35,168 nt of DNA from CAZNRY01 sp964575675 (GCA_964575675.1 CAZNRY010000015.1:1-35168), one strand, 5' to 3'; positions 17,557-25,831 are shown, numbered from the stretch's first letter. Notes: a model not told the origin generated them from the letters alone. Numbers and translations are program-made.

Positions 17557-17733
17557 CTGCATGCTGGGCCCTTTTGAGGAGGCCCTTTGCGCCCGCCAAG
17601 GATGATCGCGGGGGGGCCTGACCCGGGATTACCTGTGATCCGCCCGCCGCGTCAGCCCTCGAGGATATGGATCGACCGTTTCAGCGGTTTGTGCAGTGGT
17701 AGAATGAGAGCGCTTCAGTCGGAGGTGGCCCAA

Positions 17734-18819
17734 ATGCCGGTTCGGATCGACCTTTCCGCTTTTCTCCGGCCCCTTGCGGGTGATCTTGCGCAGATCGATT
17801 TCGGAGGACTGACCGTCCTCGGGGCGATCACACGGCTCGCCGAATCGCGCCCGGAGCTGCGGCCCCATCTTCCGATTTCCGGTCCAAGCGATCATGGTGG
17901 ACGTATTTTGTTGAATGACAGACTGTTACGCAGTTCCTCGGACCTCATGACGCGCCTCGAGGACGATGACGTCCTCTCCCTGGTGACCCCTCCCCACGCG
18001 CGGTTGAACCAGCCGTCCCCGGAATTGACGCAGGACGAATCGCTTCGTTACGCGCGGCACCTCGCCCTCCCCCAAGTTGGAGAGGAAGGACAGCGGAGGC
18101 TGAAGGCCTCTTCCGTCCTGGTGATCGGTCTTGGCGGCCTTGGCTCGCCCCTCGCCCTCTATCTCGCCGCGGCCGGCATCGGGAAAATCGGGATCGTCGA
18201 CTTCGACATCGTCGATCCCTCCGACCTGCATCGGCAGATCCTTCACGGGACGGCCGACCTCGGACGCATGAAGATCGACTCGGCGACGCGGCGGATGAGA
18301 GATCTCAACCCGTACACCGAGATCGTCGGCTATCCGACGCGGCTGACCCCGTCCAACGCGCTCGAAATCATCCGCGACTACGATGTCGTGGCCGATGCGA
18401 CCGACAACTTCCCGACTCGCTATCTAGTGAACGATGCGTGCGTCCTGTTGGGCCGGCCGAACGTTTATGGAAGTGTCTTCCAGTTCGAGGGGCAGGCGAC
18501 GATTCTCGGCGCGCCGGGCGGTCCCTGCTATCGCTGCATCTACCCGGAACCCCCTCCGCCGGGAATGGTCCGGACCTGCGTGGATGGAGGCGTGCTCGGA
18601 ATTCTCCCCGGCGTCGTGGGGCTTCTTCAAGCAACGGAGGTCGTGAAACTTCTTCTGGGTCTACCCGATCCGCTGATCGGGCGACTCATCAACTACGATG
18701 CGCTGAGGATGCGCTTCCGGGACGTCACGGTGCGGCACGATCCGACCTGCCCCGCCTGCGGGAGCAATCCGAGAATCGAGAGCCTGATCGACTACGAAGG
18801 GTTCTGCCGGCTGAAGTAG
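17734..18819 (+). CDS. Fused MoaD/ThiS-like beta-grasp and MoeB/ThiF E1-like adenylyltransferase
   Basis: A 361-residue protein. Residues 1-86 look like a MoaD/ThiS beta-grasp protein (MPVRIDLSAFLRPLAG, ILLNDRLLRS, DDDVLSLVTPP), but the diglycine expected right after that block is missing (it reads PPHARLN). Residues 100-361 are a complete MoeB/ThiF E1 enzyme: ESLRYARHLALPQVGEEGQ, nucleotide loop VIGLGGLGSP, DFDIVDPSDLHRQ, DATDNFPTRYL, active-site Cys in MVRTCVDGGVLG (C282), and zinc pairs CYRC (265/268) and CPAC (339/342). Such E1 enzymes adenylate the C-terminal glycine of a sulfur carrier for molybdopterin, thiamin or cysteine synthesis. Which one is not settled; the nearby molybdate transporter hints at molybdopterin. 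ATG 17734 has GGAGG at 17721-17725. Confidence 0.82.
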   Translation: MPVRIDLSAFLRPLAGDLAQIDFGGLTVLGAITRLAESRPELRPHLPISGPSDHGGRILLNDRLLRSSSDLMTRLEDDDVLSLVTPPHARLNQPSPELTQDESLRYARHLALPQVGEEGQRRLKASSVLVIGLGGLGSPLALYLAAAGIGKIGIVDFDIVDPSDLHRQILHGTADLGRMKIDSATRRMRDLNPYTEIVGYPTRLTPSNALEIIRDYDVVADATDNFPTRYLVNDACVLLGRPNVYGSVFQFEGQATILGAPGGPCYRCIYPEPPPPGMVRTCVDGGVLGILPGVVGLLQATEVVKLLLGLPDPLIGRLINYDALRMRFRDVTVRHDPTCPACGSNPRIESLIDYEGFCRLK

Positions 18820-20186
18820 CGCGGGACGCGCGCGATCGGGATGATCTCGCTGTGCAGCGGCAGCCCGGACGGCGCCAGGCTGCTGCTCAGTCGCCACGCG
18901 ATTCCCGGATCGTCGTGCGAAGGACTCCAAGGGGGTGTCTCCGACTGGAGACGCCTCTCGGCCCGCTTGAGCCAGTCTTCGAGCTCCATGGCCTCTTCGG
19001 CGAGAACAACCATTGAGCCCGAGGATGCAAGCTCAAGAACCTCGGCCAGCGCCCCGGCGGGACAACTTCCAATCCAAACGACCGTGCGCGCCCCGCTCGC
19101 GCGGACGACCGATTCCAAGCGCCCCTCTCGGCGGGCCCACGCCGCGGGGAAACCACGCCAAACCCCGGTGAGGGAGGACCAATCGTATCGAGGGAAGTCC
19201 TCGACCACGATTCCGCACTCGTTGCGCAGCCGCGCCCTTCGATCGAGCCACGCCGCGAGGCCGTCCCGCGCGGGAGAGCAGGCATCGCCGTGAGCGCGCC
19301 CGCCGAGCACGAGGCAGAGTCCCGATTCCCGACGCTCCAACTCGGAGAAATCGGCTTCCGGCAAACCGAGATCCGACCACTCCGGTAAACACGGCCGCAC
19401 CGCGGATGCGGCAACCCAATCTCCGCCCGGACTCTGGAAGCGGACCGCCCACAGGACCGATCCATCCTCCTGCCGCACGGGACGGGGAAGCCCAGCGCCG
19501 GTGCGCCGATCTCCGGGCAAGAAGGGCGGCGCGAGCTCATCCATCCACGCACGGACCTCCTGCGCGGGGACGCCGGAGAGCACCTCACCCCGTCCTCCGG
19601 CGACGATCCCGACGCTCGCGCCCGGCCCGAGAAGGAGCCGTTCGCCCGAGGGCTCGCCGAGTCTGCGCAGAACGGACCCCTTCCAACTCGCTCCCGATCG
19701 CGTCAGCTCCGCATCGGCCACCGCGCTGCGGAAGGCCTCGACGATCGACGCGCCCCGCGCCTGTTTCTCGCGGAAGGCATTCTCGGCCCCCCGAGCATCC
19801 CCGCTGGACCGTCCTTCCTCCGCCTGCATCTCATCGATCCGGCGCGCGGCATCGAGCAGGATGTTCTCGGTCGACGATTGGATGCGCCGGTCCGGCGGCA
19901 CGGGCCCGGGGACGAACTCGAAGGTCCCCTCCTCCCACTGCACGGCCCGCAGCACGACCCCCTCGCCGTCTCGGCGGTCCTCATCGGCCGCGGAGAGGAG
20001 CTGCCCGTCCAGGAAAACCAAGTACGCCGCCGATCCGCCCGACCGCACGGTCAGGTTTCCGGTTCTCCGGTTGAGCATGAGGAACTGGCAGAGATCGAAG
20101 AGCGAGACGGCGCTCAGCCGCCCGCCCAATGCGGGGACCCGTTCGCGATCGAGCGACCGATTCTCGGCGGGCTTGCCCGTGCTCAT
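18792..20186 (-). CDS. PATAN (DUF4388) domain fused to a degenerate PilT-like ATPase
   Basis: A 464-residue protein. Residues about 18-120 form a DUF4388/PATAN domain (GGRLSAVSLFDLCQFLMLNR, TGNLTVRSGG, LVFLDGQLLSA, EGTFEFVPG), a module of two-component and gliding/pilus regulators. From about 180 to the end the sequence follows PilT in order: LLLGPGASVGIVAGGRGEVL for the N-domain; WSDLGLPE for PilT EQLGLPE; SGLCLVLGGRAHGDACS where PilT has the Walker A; CGIVVEDFPRYDWSS for the IEDPVEY Asp box; RTVVWIGSCPAG for Walker B; SGSMVVLAEEA for the QLVLATLHT His box; and WRLSSSLAPSGLPLHSEIIP for the AQRLVRRADGKGLIPVVEIL segment. Walker A Lys/Ser-Thr, the Walker B acid and the His box are lost, so ATPase activity is unlikely. 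The gene starts two bases after the pilT stop. The similarity was found by eye. Confidence 0.7.
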   Translation of the reverse strand: MSTGKPAENRSLDRERVPALGGRLSAVSLFDLCQFLMLNRRTGNLTVRSGGSAAYLVFLDGQLLSAADEDRRDGEGVVLRAVQWEEGTFEFVPGPVPPDRRIQSSTENILLDAARRIDEMQAEEGRSSGDARGAENAFREKQARGASIVEAFRSAVADAELTRSGASWKGSVLRRLGEPSGERLLLGPGASVGIVAGGRGEVLSGVPAQEVRAWMDELAPPFLPGDRRTGAGLPRPVRQEDGSVLWAVRFQSPGGDWVAASAVRPCLPEWSDLGLPEADFSELERRESGLCLVLGGRAHGDACSPARDGLAAWLDRRARLRNECGIVVEDFPRYDWSSLTGVWRGFPAAWARREGRLESVVRASGARTVVWIGSCPAGALAEVLELASSGSMVVLAEEAMELEDWLKRAERRLQSETPPWSPSHDDPGIAWRLSSSLAPSGLPLHSEIIPIARVPRYFSRQNPS

Positions 20187-20188
20187 CG

Positions 20189-21268
20189 CTAGGCCGCCTC
20201 GGCCCGCGCCGAGCGCTCCATGAGCGCGGCGAACATCTCCTTCACGTTCGCAGAGAGATACGCTTCGCGCGGTGTGATGAGACCCTCGCGCGCGTACTGC
20301 ATCAGCACGTTGTCGAGCAGGAGCATCCCTTCTCTCTTGCCGCTCTGCATGACGGTCGGAATCTGGAAGGTCTTCCGCTCGCGGATCAGGGAGGCGACCG
20401 CCATCGTTCCGAAGAGGATCTCGACGACGGGTATCAGGCCCTTGCCGTCGGCGCGGCGAACGAGCCTCTGTGCGACGACCCCGCGCAGCGACTCGGCCAG
20501 CATCGTCCGGATCTGCGCCTGCTTCTCGTCCGCGAATGCGTCGATGATCCGGTCGATCGTCTGCGAGGCGCTCGAGGTGTGCAAGGTCGCCAACACGAGC
20601 TGGCCGGTCTCTGCCGCGGTGATCGCGAGCTGCATCGTCTCGATGTCACGCATCTCGCCCACGAGGACGATGTTCGGATCCTCGCGCAGCGCGGCCCTCA
20701 GCGCGGAGGCAAAGCTCTTCGCGCTGCGGCCGACCTCCCTCTGGTTGACAAGACAGTTTATGTTGGGGTGCACGTACTCGACCGGATCCTCGATCGTGAT
20801 GATGTGCTTGCGCTGCGTCGTGTTGATGTGATGGATGAGGGCCGCGAGGGTCGTGCTCTTGCCGCACCCCGGCGGGCCCGTCACCACGACCAGCCCCTTT
20901 CGATACTCGGCGAACTTTCGGATCGTCTCCGGCAGGCCGAGCTGCTCGAGCGTGTAGATCGTCGTCGGCAGCAGCCGGAAGGATCCCGCGATCCCGCGGA
21001 TCTGCTCGAAAACATTGCAGCGGACCCTGACCGCCCCCTCCACGTCGTAGGCGAAGTCGATGTCCTTCTCCTGTTCGAGACGCGTCCGCTGCTCGGCGGA
21101 TAGCATCTCGTAGAGAAGCTGCCTTGCCTGGTCTCCGGTCAACTCCGGCGCCTCGATGGGGTGGATCTCTCCGGCGATGCGGAGCATGGGGGGCGCGCCG
21201 GTGGAGATGTGAAGATCGGATGCGCCCTGCTCCTTCACCATCTTGAAGATCGAGTCGATGCGCGCCAA
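20189..21268 (-). CDS. pilT: Type IV pilus retraction ATPase PilT
   Basis: A 359-residue hexameric motor that depolymerises type IV pili for twitching motility. All motifs are present: N-domain SDLHISTGAPPMLRI, Walker A GPPGCGKST (131-139), Asp box TIEDPVEYVHP (158-168), Walker B NIVLVGEMRD (199-208), His box VLATLHTSSASQTIDR (225-240) and the retraction motif ASLIRERKTFQIPTVMQ, which separates PilT from PilB. Length is normal. The start is TTG at 21268 with GGAGG four bases upstream. It is followed after two bases by the PATAN/pseudo-PilT gene on the same transcript. No other pilus genes lie in the window apart from the possible c-di-GMP sensor at 10067-10762. Confidence 0.93.
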   Translation of the reverse strand: MARIDSIFKMVKEQGASDLHISTGAPPMLRIAGEIHPIEAPELTGDQARQLLYEMLSAEQRTRLEQEKDIDFAYDVEGAVRVRCNVFEQIRGIAGSFRLLPTTIYTLEQLGLPETIRKFAEYRKGLVVVTGPPGCGKSTTLAALIHHINTTQRKHIITIEDPVEYVHPNINCLVNQREVGRSAKSFASALRAALREDPNIVLVGEMRDIETMQLAITAAETGQLVLATLHTSSASQTIDRIIDAFADEKQAQIRTMLAESLRGVVAQRLVRRADGKGLIPVVEILFGTMAVASLIRERKTFQIPTVMQSGKREGMLLLDNVLMQYAREGLITPREAYLSANVKEMFAALMERSARAEAA

Positions 21269-21392
21269 TGGACCTCCGGGCAGGCGGCCCCCGCCGGGTC
21301 GGAAGATGGATTCTGCCCCATTAGTAGATCGGCCGTTTCCGGCGAGTTCTCAAGGTGTTCCGCGCGCCCTCGGCGGGATGCGCGAGTGCGGG

Positions 21393-21517
21393 CTAGATCA
21401 GTTTGAGCAGACTTGAGAAGCTCGCCTCGCGCATCCACTCGGCTAGGGCTTTCTCCCCGGGGCGCCGGACCTCGCGGTGCGCGGGCTCGCTTCTCAGCCG
21501 AAGTCAAACTCGTCTAG
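21393..21517. repeat. Imperfect long inverted repeat in the pilT-modC gap
   Basis: The 309-base gap between pilT and modC holds two arms: CTAGATCAGTTTGAGCAGAC (21393 on, then TTGAGAAGCTCGCC) and, read on the opposite strand from 21517, CTAGACGAGTTTGACTTCGG (then CTGAGAAGCGAGCC). About 24 of the first 34 positions agree, including CTAGA, AGTTTGA and GAGAAGC. The arms lie about 60 bases apart and could form a long hairpin or be two opposed copies of one small element. Otherwise the gap shows only the pilT ribosome site and no supportable gene. Confidence 0.45.
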
Positions 21518-21577
21518 CGGCCCGAAGGGAACCGGCAGCGCGACCGTGCGGCGCGCGAAGCCTGGGAGTGGACGGGA

Positions 21578-22651
21578 TCAGGGATAGACTTGGATCGCCG
21601 TCGCCTTGACGGACGCCCATAGCGATCGTCCGGGAACGACGCTCAGGGCCGCGGCGGTCTCGTGCGTGACGTCCGCGGCGAGGATGACCCCGCAGTCGAG
21701 CACCACGCGCACGCGGTCGGAGAGCGGCAACACCTCCGTCACCGCGCCACGCAGGGTGTTCTGGGGAGACCCGCCGGGACGCTCGCCGGACAACGCCACG
21801 GACGACGGGGGGAAGGCGAGAGACACCGGCCCGCCCGGTTCGCTTGACAGCACGTGGAAGACGATCGTGCCCGCGCGGGCCTCGCGCAGACCGCCCCCGC
21901 GCGCGAGCTCCGCCCTGACGTAGTTCAGACCGAAGAGATCGGCGACGAAACGGGTTCCCGGCCTGGAGAGCAGCTCGCTCCGCGTGCCGGTCTGCGTGAG
22001 GGTCCCATTCTCCAACACGGCGATTCGATCCGCGAGCGCGAGCGCGTCGACCGCTTCGTGCGTCACGACCAGAGTGGGAAGCCGGACCGCGCGAAGAAAG
22101 TCCCTGAGCTCTCCCCGCACCGTCGCGCGCGCCGAGGCATCCAGCGATCCGAACGGCTCGTCGAGCAATAGGAATCGCGCGCCCGACGCGAGGGCGCGAG
22201 CGAGCGCGACGCGCTGCCGCTGCCCGCCGGAGAGCCCGGCCACCGGACGACCGGCGAGATGCCCAAGCCCCAGCCTGATGAGCCACTCCTGGGTCGACTC
22301 GAGCGAGGTCCCGCGGTTCGCTCCCCGCGCGCGCGGGCCGTAGCCGACATTGCCGGCGACCGTGAGGTGGGGAAAGAGCGCATAGTCCTGGTGGACGAAT
22401 CCGACACGACGATCCCGCGGAGGACGGTCGATCCCCCGCTCCGCATCGAACCAGACCTCTCCGGACAGACCGATCTTTCCCCTCTCGGGCCGGAGAAGCC
22501 CCGTCACGATCGCGATGCAGGTGCTCTTGCCCGCCCCGTTCGGGCCGACCAGGGCAACCGTCTCCCCCGCGCCCACGTCGAATGCGACATCCAGCCTGAA
22601 TGCGCCGAGCGAGAGCGCCGCTTCGACGTGGAGCGCGCCGGCTTCCGGCAT
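21578..22651 (-). CDS. modC: Molybdate ABC transporter ATPase ModC
   Basis: A 357-residue ABC ATPase powering molybdate (or tungstate) import. It has Walker A GPNGAGKST (36-44), Q-loop FVHQDYALFPHLTV, signature LSGGQRQR (140-147), Walker B FLLLDEPFGSLD (160-171) and H-loop VVTHE. The C-terminal quarter (about 285-357; LRGAVTEVLPLSDRVRVVLD, AALSVVPGRSLWASVKATAI) is the oxyanion-binding TOBE/Mop domain usual for ModC. The ATG comes three bases after the modB stop, so it is part of the regulator-modA-modB-modC operon and the last gene in it. Confidence 0.9.
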   Translation of the reverse strand: MPEAGALHVEAALSLGAFRLDVAFDVGAGETVALVGPNGAGKSTCIAIVTGLLRPERGKIGLSGEVWFDAERGIDRPPRDRRVGFVHQDYALFPHLTVAGNVGYGPRARGANRGTSLESTQEWLIRLGLGHLAGRPVAGLSGGQRQRVALARALASGARFLLLDEPFGSLDASARATVRGELRDFLRAVRLPTLVVTHEAVDALALADRIAVLENGTLTQTGTRSELLSRPGTRFVADLFGLNYVRAELARGGGLREARAGTIVFHVLSSEPGGPVSLAFPPSSVALSGERPGGSPQNTLRGAVTEVLPLSDRVRVVLDCGVILAADVTHETAAALSVVPGRSLWASVKATAIQVYP

Positions 22652-22654
22652 CGT

Positions 22655-23479
22655 CTAGACGGAGATGCCGCGAGCGCGCACGAAACGCTTCGCTGCGAAT
22701 AGGGCCGCGCCGGCAAGGACGAGCGAGAGGATCGATATCGCGACCGCGGTGTCGAGATCGCTCTCCATCGCCGACATCACGGCGAGCGGGAGGGTCTGCG
22801 TCCGTCCGGGGAGGTTCCCGGCAAACATCATCGTCGCACCGAACTCCGACAGCGCCCGGGCCCATGCGAGGACGATCCCAGCGACGATCGCCGGCCGCGC
22901 CAAGGGGACCGAGACGGTCCAGAAGATCCGCCACGGAGAGGCGCCCAACGTTCCCGCCACGGCCTCCAGCGTGCGGTCCACGGTTGCGAACCCGGCACGG
23001 ACCGTCCTCACATAAAAAGGACTCGCGATGAAGACCTGTGCCATCACCACGGCGATCGTCGTGAACGGAATCTGGAGCCCCGCCGTGTCCAGATATCGCC
23101 CCAATAAGCCGCGTCGACCGAAGGCGAGGAGAAGCGCAACACCCGCCACGACGGGCGGAATCGTGATCGGAAGATCGATCAGGGTATCGATCGCCGCGCG
23201 CCCGCGGAATTCGTGCTTCGCCAGCATGTAGGCGAGCGGCGTGCCGAAAACGACGCAGATCGCAGTGGCCGCCAGCGTCGTTTGAAGCGTCAGGATGAGC
23301 GCGTGGAACGCCATCCCGGTGAAGAGGTGGCCGACGAGCGCTGCGGGAGTAGTCACGAAGAAGAGCGCGAGGAGGGGAAGCGCGATGTAGACGGGAAGCA
23401 CGAACGAAAGAACCCCGATCGCCGCCGGTCGATTCCCTCTCTCTACTGAGGAGCCCATGCTGCTAAGGAATGAAACCAT
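22655..23479 (-). CDS. modB: Molybdate ABC transporter permease ModB
   Basis: A 274-residue inner-membrane permease with about six helices. It carries the ABC-permease EAA loop (EAVAGTLGASPWRIFWTVSVP) that docks on ModC and the family piece PLAYMLAKHEFRGRAAIDTLIDLP. PPVVAGVALLLAFGRRGLLG and LSEFGATMMFAGN are typical of ModB/CysT-type permeases, and the genes on both sides fix the substrate class. ATG 23479 overlaps modA by 17 bases and has GGGAGTG about ten bases upstream; an ATG at 23458, four bases after the modA stop, is also possible but lacks a ribosome site. Confidence 0.9.
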   Translation of the reverse strand: MVSFLSSMGSSVERGNRPAAIGVLSFVLPVYIALPLLALFFVTTPAALVGHLFTGMAFHALILTLQTTLAATAICVVFGTPLAYMLAKHEFRGRAAIDTLIDLPITIPPVVAGVALLLAFGRRGLLGRYLDTAGLQIPFTTIAVVMAQVFIASPFYVRTVRAGFATVDRTLEAVAGTLGASPWRIFWTVSVPLARPAIVAGIVLAWARALSEFGATMMFAGNLPGRTQTLPLAVMSAMESDLDTAVAISILSLVLAGAALFAAKRFVRARGISV

Positions 23480-24257
23480 GGCGGCGAAGCACTCCCTGGC
23501 CCTCGGAACTCAAGACGATCTCGATGAACGCGCGCCCCAGATCGGGAGAAGAGGCGCCTGCGACGACGGCGATCGGGTACTCGGCGACGACGTTCAGGCT
23601 ATCGGGGATTGCAAGGACGCGGAGCTTCTTTGCCCCAGGGGCGACGTCGGTGCGATAAACAAACCCGGCATCCGCTTCGCCGAGGGAGACCTTCGCGAGA
23701 ACGGCCCGCACATTGGTCTCCCGGCTGACGACGTTGTCCTCGACGCGCCTCCGGTACTCGCTCCCGAATGACGCGCACGCCGCCATTTCCCCGAGCGTCT
23801 CGTCCGTGTAGCGCCCGACAGGCGCCGATCGGCTTGCGACCACGATCTTGACGCCCGGCTTCGCGAGGTCGAACAGATTGCGAACGCGCGCGCCGTCCGC
23901 GGGGATCACAACGACCAGGAAGTTCCGCGCGAAGATCTGCGGGGCATTCAGCAGGCCGTTCGTTTCGAGCGCCGCGGCATCGACCCGATCGGCCGAGGCG
24001 AATACGTCCGCCGCGGCGCCCTGCTCGATTTGGGTCCGCAGCACCTGGCTGCCTGCGAAGTTGAACTCGACCTTCCCCCCAGGATGCGCCGCCTCGAAGA
24101 TCCCGCCGATCTCGAGGAACGACTCGGTCAGAGAGGCGGCGGCGAATACTCGAAGCGTCTCGCCGCGGACCGTCCCCACGAAGAGAAGGCAGGCAATCGC
24201 CCCGCAGGCGAGCCGGAATGCCGCCCGCCTGGATTCGACTCGCATCGCAGACATCAT
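23463..24257 (-). CDS. modA: Molybdate-binding periplasmic protein ModA
   Basis: A 264-residue solute-binding protein of the ModA/WtpA type that catches molybdate or tungstate in the periplasm. The signal runs FRLACGAIACLLFVGTVRGE, followed by LRVFAAASLTESFLEIG with the oxyanion-contacting Ser residues, then FNFAGSQVLRTQIEQGAAADVFASAD, the signature of the family. VSLGEADAGFVYRTDVAPGAKKL holds the late ligand Tyr. ATG 24257 overlaps the stop of the regulator gene (ATGA) and has GAGGTGAT nine bases upstream, so it is preferred to the more distant in-frame starts. Confidence 0.9.
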   Translation of the reverse strand: MMSAMRVESRRAAFRLACGAIACLLFVGTVRGETLRVFAAASLTESFLEIGGIFEAAHPGGKVEFNFAGSQVLRTQIEQGAAADVFASADRVDAAALETNGLLNAPQIFARNFLVVVIPADGARVRNLFDLAKPGVKIVVASRSAPVGRYTDETLGEMAACASFGSEYRRRVEDNVVSRETNVRAVLAKVSLGEADAGFVYRTDVAPGAKKLRVLAIPDSLNVVAEYPIAVVAGASSPDLGRAFIEIVLSSEGQGVLRRHGFIP

Positions 24258-24685
24258 CGGAAGAGCATCACCTCGGTCGCCTTGATCACGGCGGTTGCCT
24301 CGCATCCTTTCCTGAGACCCAGCCGATCGGCCGATCCCCCCGTGATGACGGATGTGATCTCCTGCCCGTCGCCCAGGCGGACGACGATCTCGCAGAGAAG
24401 GCCGTCGCGCCGGATGGCCACGATTGTTCCGACGAGTTGGTTTCTCGCGCTGAGACCTTGGAGCCGAGGCTCGTTCCCCCCGGGCGGTACGGCCTTCGCG
24501 CGTTCGCCGGCGCCCACTCCCAGGAAACTCTTGATGGCCGCCACGTCACTCGATGAGTAGACGCGCCAATTTCGGCGGTCGCGGCGGGGCCGAGGGATCC
24601 GACCGTCCTGTTCCCACAGATAGAGGCTCTTGGACGAAACGCCTAGCAGTTGGCAGACCTCGGTCCGCGTGAGGAAGGAAGCCAT
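24254..24685 (-). CDS. Regulator with MerR-type helix-turn-helix and Mop/TOBE molybdate domain
   Basis: A 143-residue protein. Residues 5-55 are a MerR/HTH_17-type DNA-binding unit (LTRTEVCQLLGVSSKSLYLWE, then GRIPRPRRDRRNWRVYSSSDV). Residues about 78-143 are a Mop/TOBE oxyanion domain (SARNQLVGTIVAIRRDG, EIVVRLGDGQEITSVIT, GLRKGCEATAVIKATEVML). It most likely senses molybdate and controls the mod operon of which it is the first gene, doing the job of ModE with a different HTH. Such HTH-Mop proteins are known in scattered bacteria. The stop overlaps modA (ATGA). The ATG at 24685 has no clear ribosome site, so low-level or leaderless translation is possible. Confidence 0.82.
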   Translation of the reverse strand: MASFLTRTEVCQLLGVSSKSLYLWEQDGRIPRPRRDRRNWRVYSSSDVAAIKSFLGVGAGERAKAVPPGGNEPRLQGLSARNQLVGTIVAIRRDGLLCEIVVRLGDGQEITSVITGGSADRLGLRKGCEATAVIKATEVMLFR

Positions 24686-25063
24686 GCGTGAAGGTTGAAC
24701 ACTTTACCCGGTCAGATCAAGTATTTCCCGGTACCCCGAGAAGATCGGAAGGACCGCCCGGCTCCCCGGGCCCGGCGTGGCCCACCTGCCGGCGCCCGCC
24801 ATCTGACGCCGTTTCGCGACGAACGGTGGTGAGAAATGCGGACTTGCTTGGCGGCCGTCCATGGAAACTGGACGCCGCATCGTGAGCCTCATTTGTTGCG
24901 ATGTGCATTCTAGTTCGTGATGCGCAACTTCTTTCGGTATAAGCAATTGTCTCTAGTCATCTGCGCGTCGTTTTGATAGTATTCATTGGATTTGCGCACA
25001 CATCGACCCGTCCGGCCGTCGAGTGACCGTCTTGGAACGGCGCCGGACAGGAAGGAGACACAG
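24686..25063. promoter_or_regulatory. Divergent intergenic region between mod operon and secreted-protein operon
   Basis: This 378-base gap has no gene I can support. Next to the mod start are two direct repeats, TTTACCCGG (24703-24711) and TTTCCCGG (24724-24731), 21 bases apart (two helical turns), a fitting place for an operator of the HTH-Mop regulator. The right half (24900-24990) is clearly AT-richer than its surroundings. It contains TATAAG at 24938-24943 with TTCGTG 18 bases upstream, a weak promoter candidate for the plus-strand operon. Confidence 0.35.
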
Positions 25064-25831
25064 GTGTCGAGACAGGACTGTCTGCAAGGCGGAACGCCGC
25101 CGCGGCGGGCCGCAGCGATCGTGGTACTCGCCGTCATCCTGGGGACCGTCTTGGCGGGCGGCAGCCGCGCCTACGAGGTCACGCCCGGCTCGAAAGGGAA
25201 CATCGTCCACGTGCAGGTCGATGATCGCGAGGGTCTGATCCCGGGAACGATTGTCGGGGCGGACGTCGCCGAGATCCCCTCGTGGATGACAATAAATACA
25301 ACCAGCCTCGATTCCGACCGCCTGGTCGACCTGGCCATCAACTTCGATGTGGCGGACGTGGCGCCCGGGAGCAAGGGCCACCTCAAGATTCGCCTGACCG
25401 GACGCGATCCCTCCGGGCGGACCTCCTTTGATCGAACGCACTTCATCAGCCTTGAGGTGCGTGGACGCGTCGCCCCGGTCCAGCAGTCCTTCTCGATCGT
25501 CGAGTGCTGCCTGGCGGCCGCAGGCGTCGAGAACCCTGATATCGCCCCCGCGACCTTCGTCCTCGCCGGTCCGACCCCGAATCCATTCGTCTCGCTGACG
25601 AACATCGTGTTTGGGCTCCCGGTCGAGGGCGGCCGCGTCACGATGGAGGTCTTCGACATCTCCGGGAGGCAGGTCCGCAGCATCGAGACCCCCCGCCTGA
25701 ACGGCGGATTCCACCGGATCACATGGGACGGCCGCAATGACGAGGGGATCGACGTCTCCCCCGGCACCTATTTCTGCCGCCTGTCTTGCGGAAGCTGGTC
25801 GGCCACTGCGAAAACGCAGCTGGTTCGCTAA
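25064..25831 (+). CDS. Small secreted protein with FlgD-like C-terminus
   Basis: A 255-residue protein. The N-terminus has a signal after a basic stretch (PPRRAAAIVVLAVILGTVLA, cut near SRA-YEV). Residues about 37-150 form an unknown beta-rich domain (GNIVHVQVDDREGLIPGTIV, LVDLAINFDVADVAPGSKGH, LKIRLTGRDPSGR). A short linker with VECCLAAAG precedes the FlgD-like module (170-255; GPTPNPFVSLTNIVFGLP, VFDISGRQVRSI, WDGRNDEGIDVSPGTYFC). The start is GTG at 25064 with GGAG seven bases upstream; longer in-frame extensions lie in the AT-rich promoter zone. It is 16 bases from the hydrolase gene and likely cotranscribed. Confidence 0.78.
   Translation: MSRQDCLQGGTPPRRAAAIVVLAVILGTVLAGGSRAYEVTPGSKGNIVHVQVDDREGLIPGTIVGADVAEIPSWMTINTTSLDSDRLVDLAINFDVADVAPGSKGHLKIRLTGRDPSGRTSFDRTHFISLEVRGRVAPVQQSFSIVECCLAAAGVENPDIAPATFVLAGPTPNPFVSLTNIVFGLPVEGGRVTMEVFDISGRQVRSIETPRLNGGFHRITWDGRNDEGIDVSPGTYFCRLSCGSWSATAKTQLVR

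Noticed and set aside
21504..22934. A 476-codon minus-strand frame spanning modC and modB
   Set aside because: Out of frame with both transporter genes and extremely Arg/Gly-rich.
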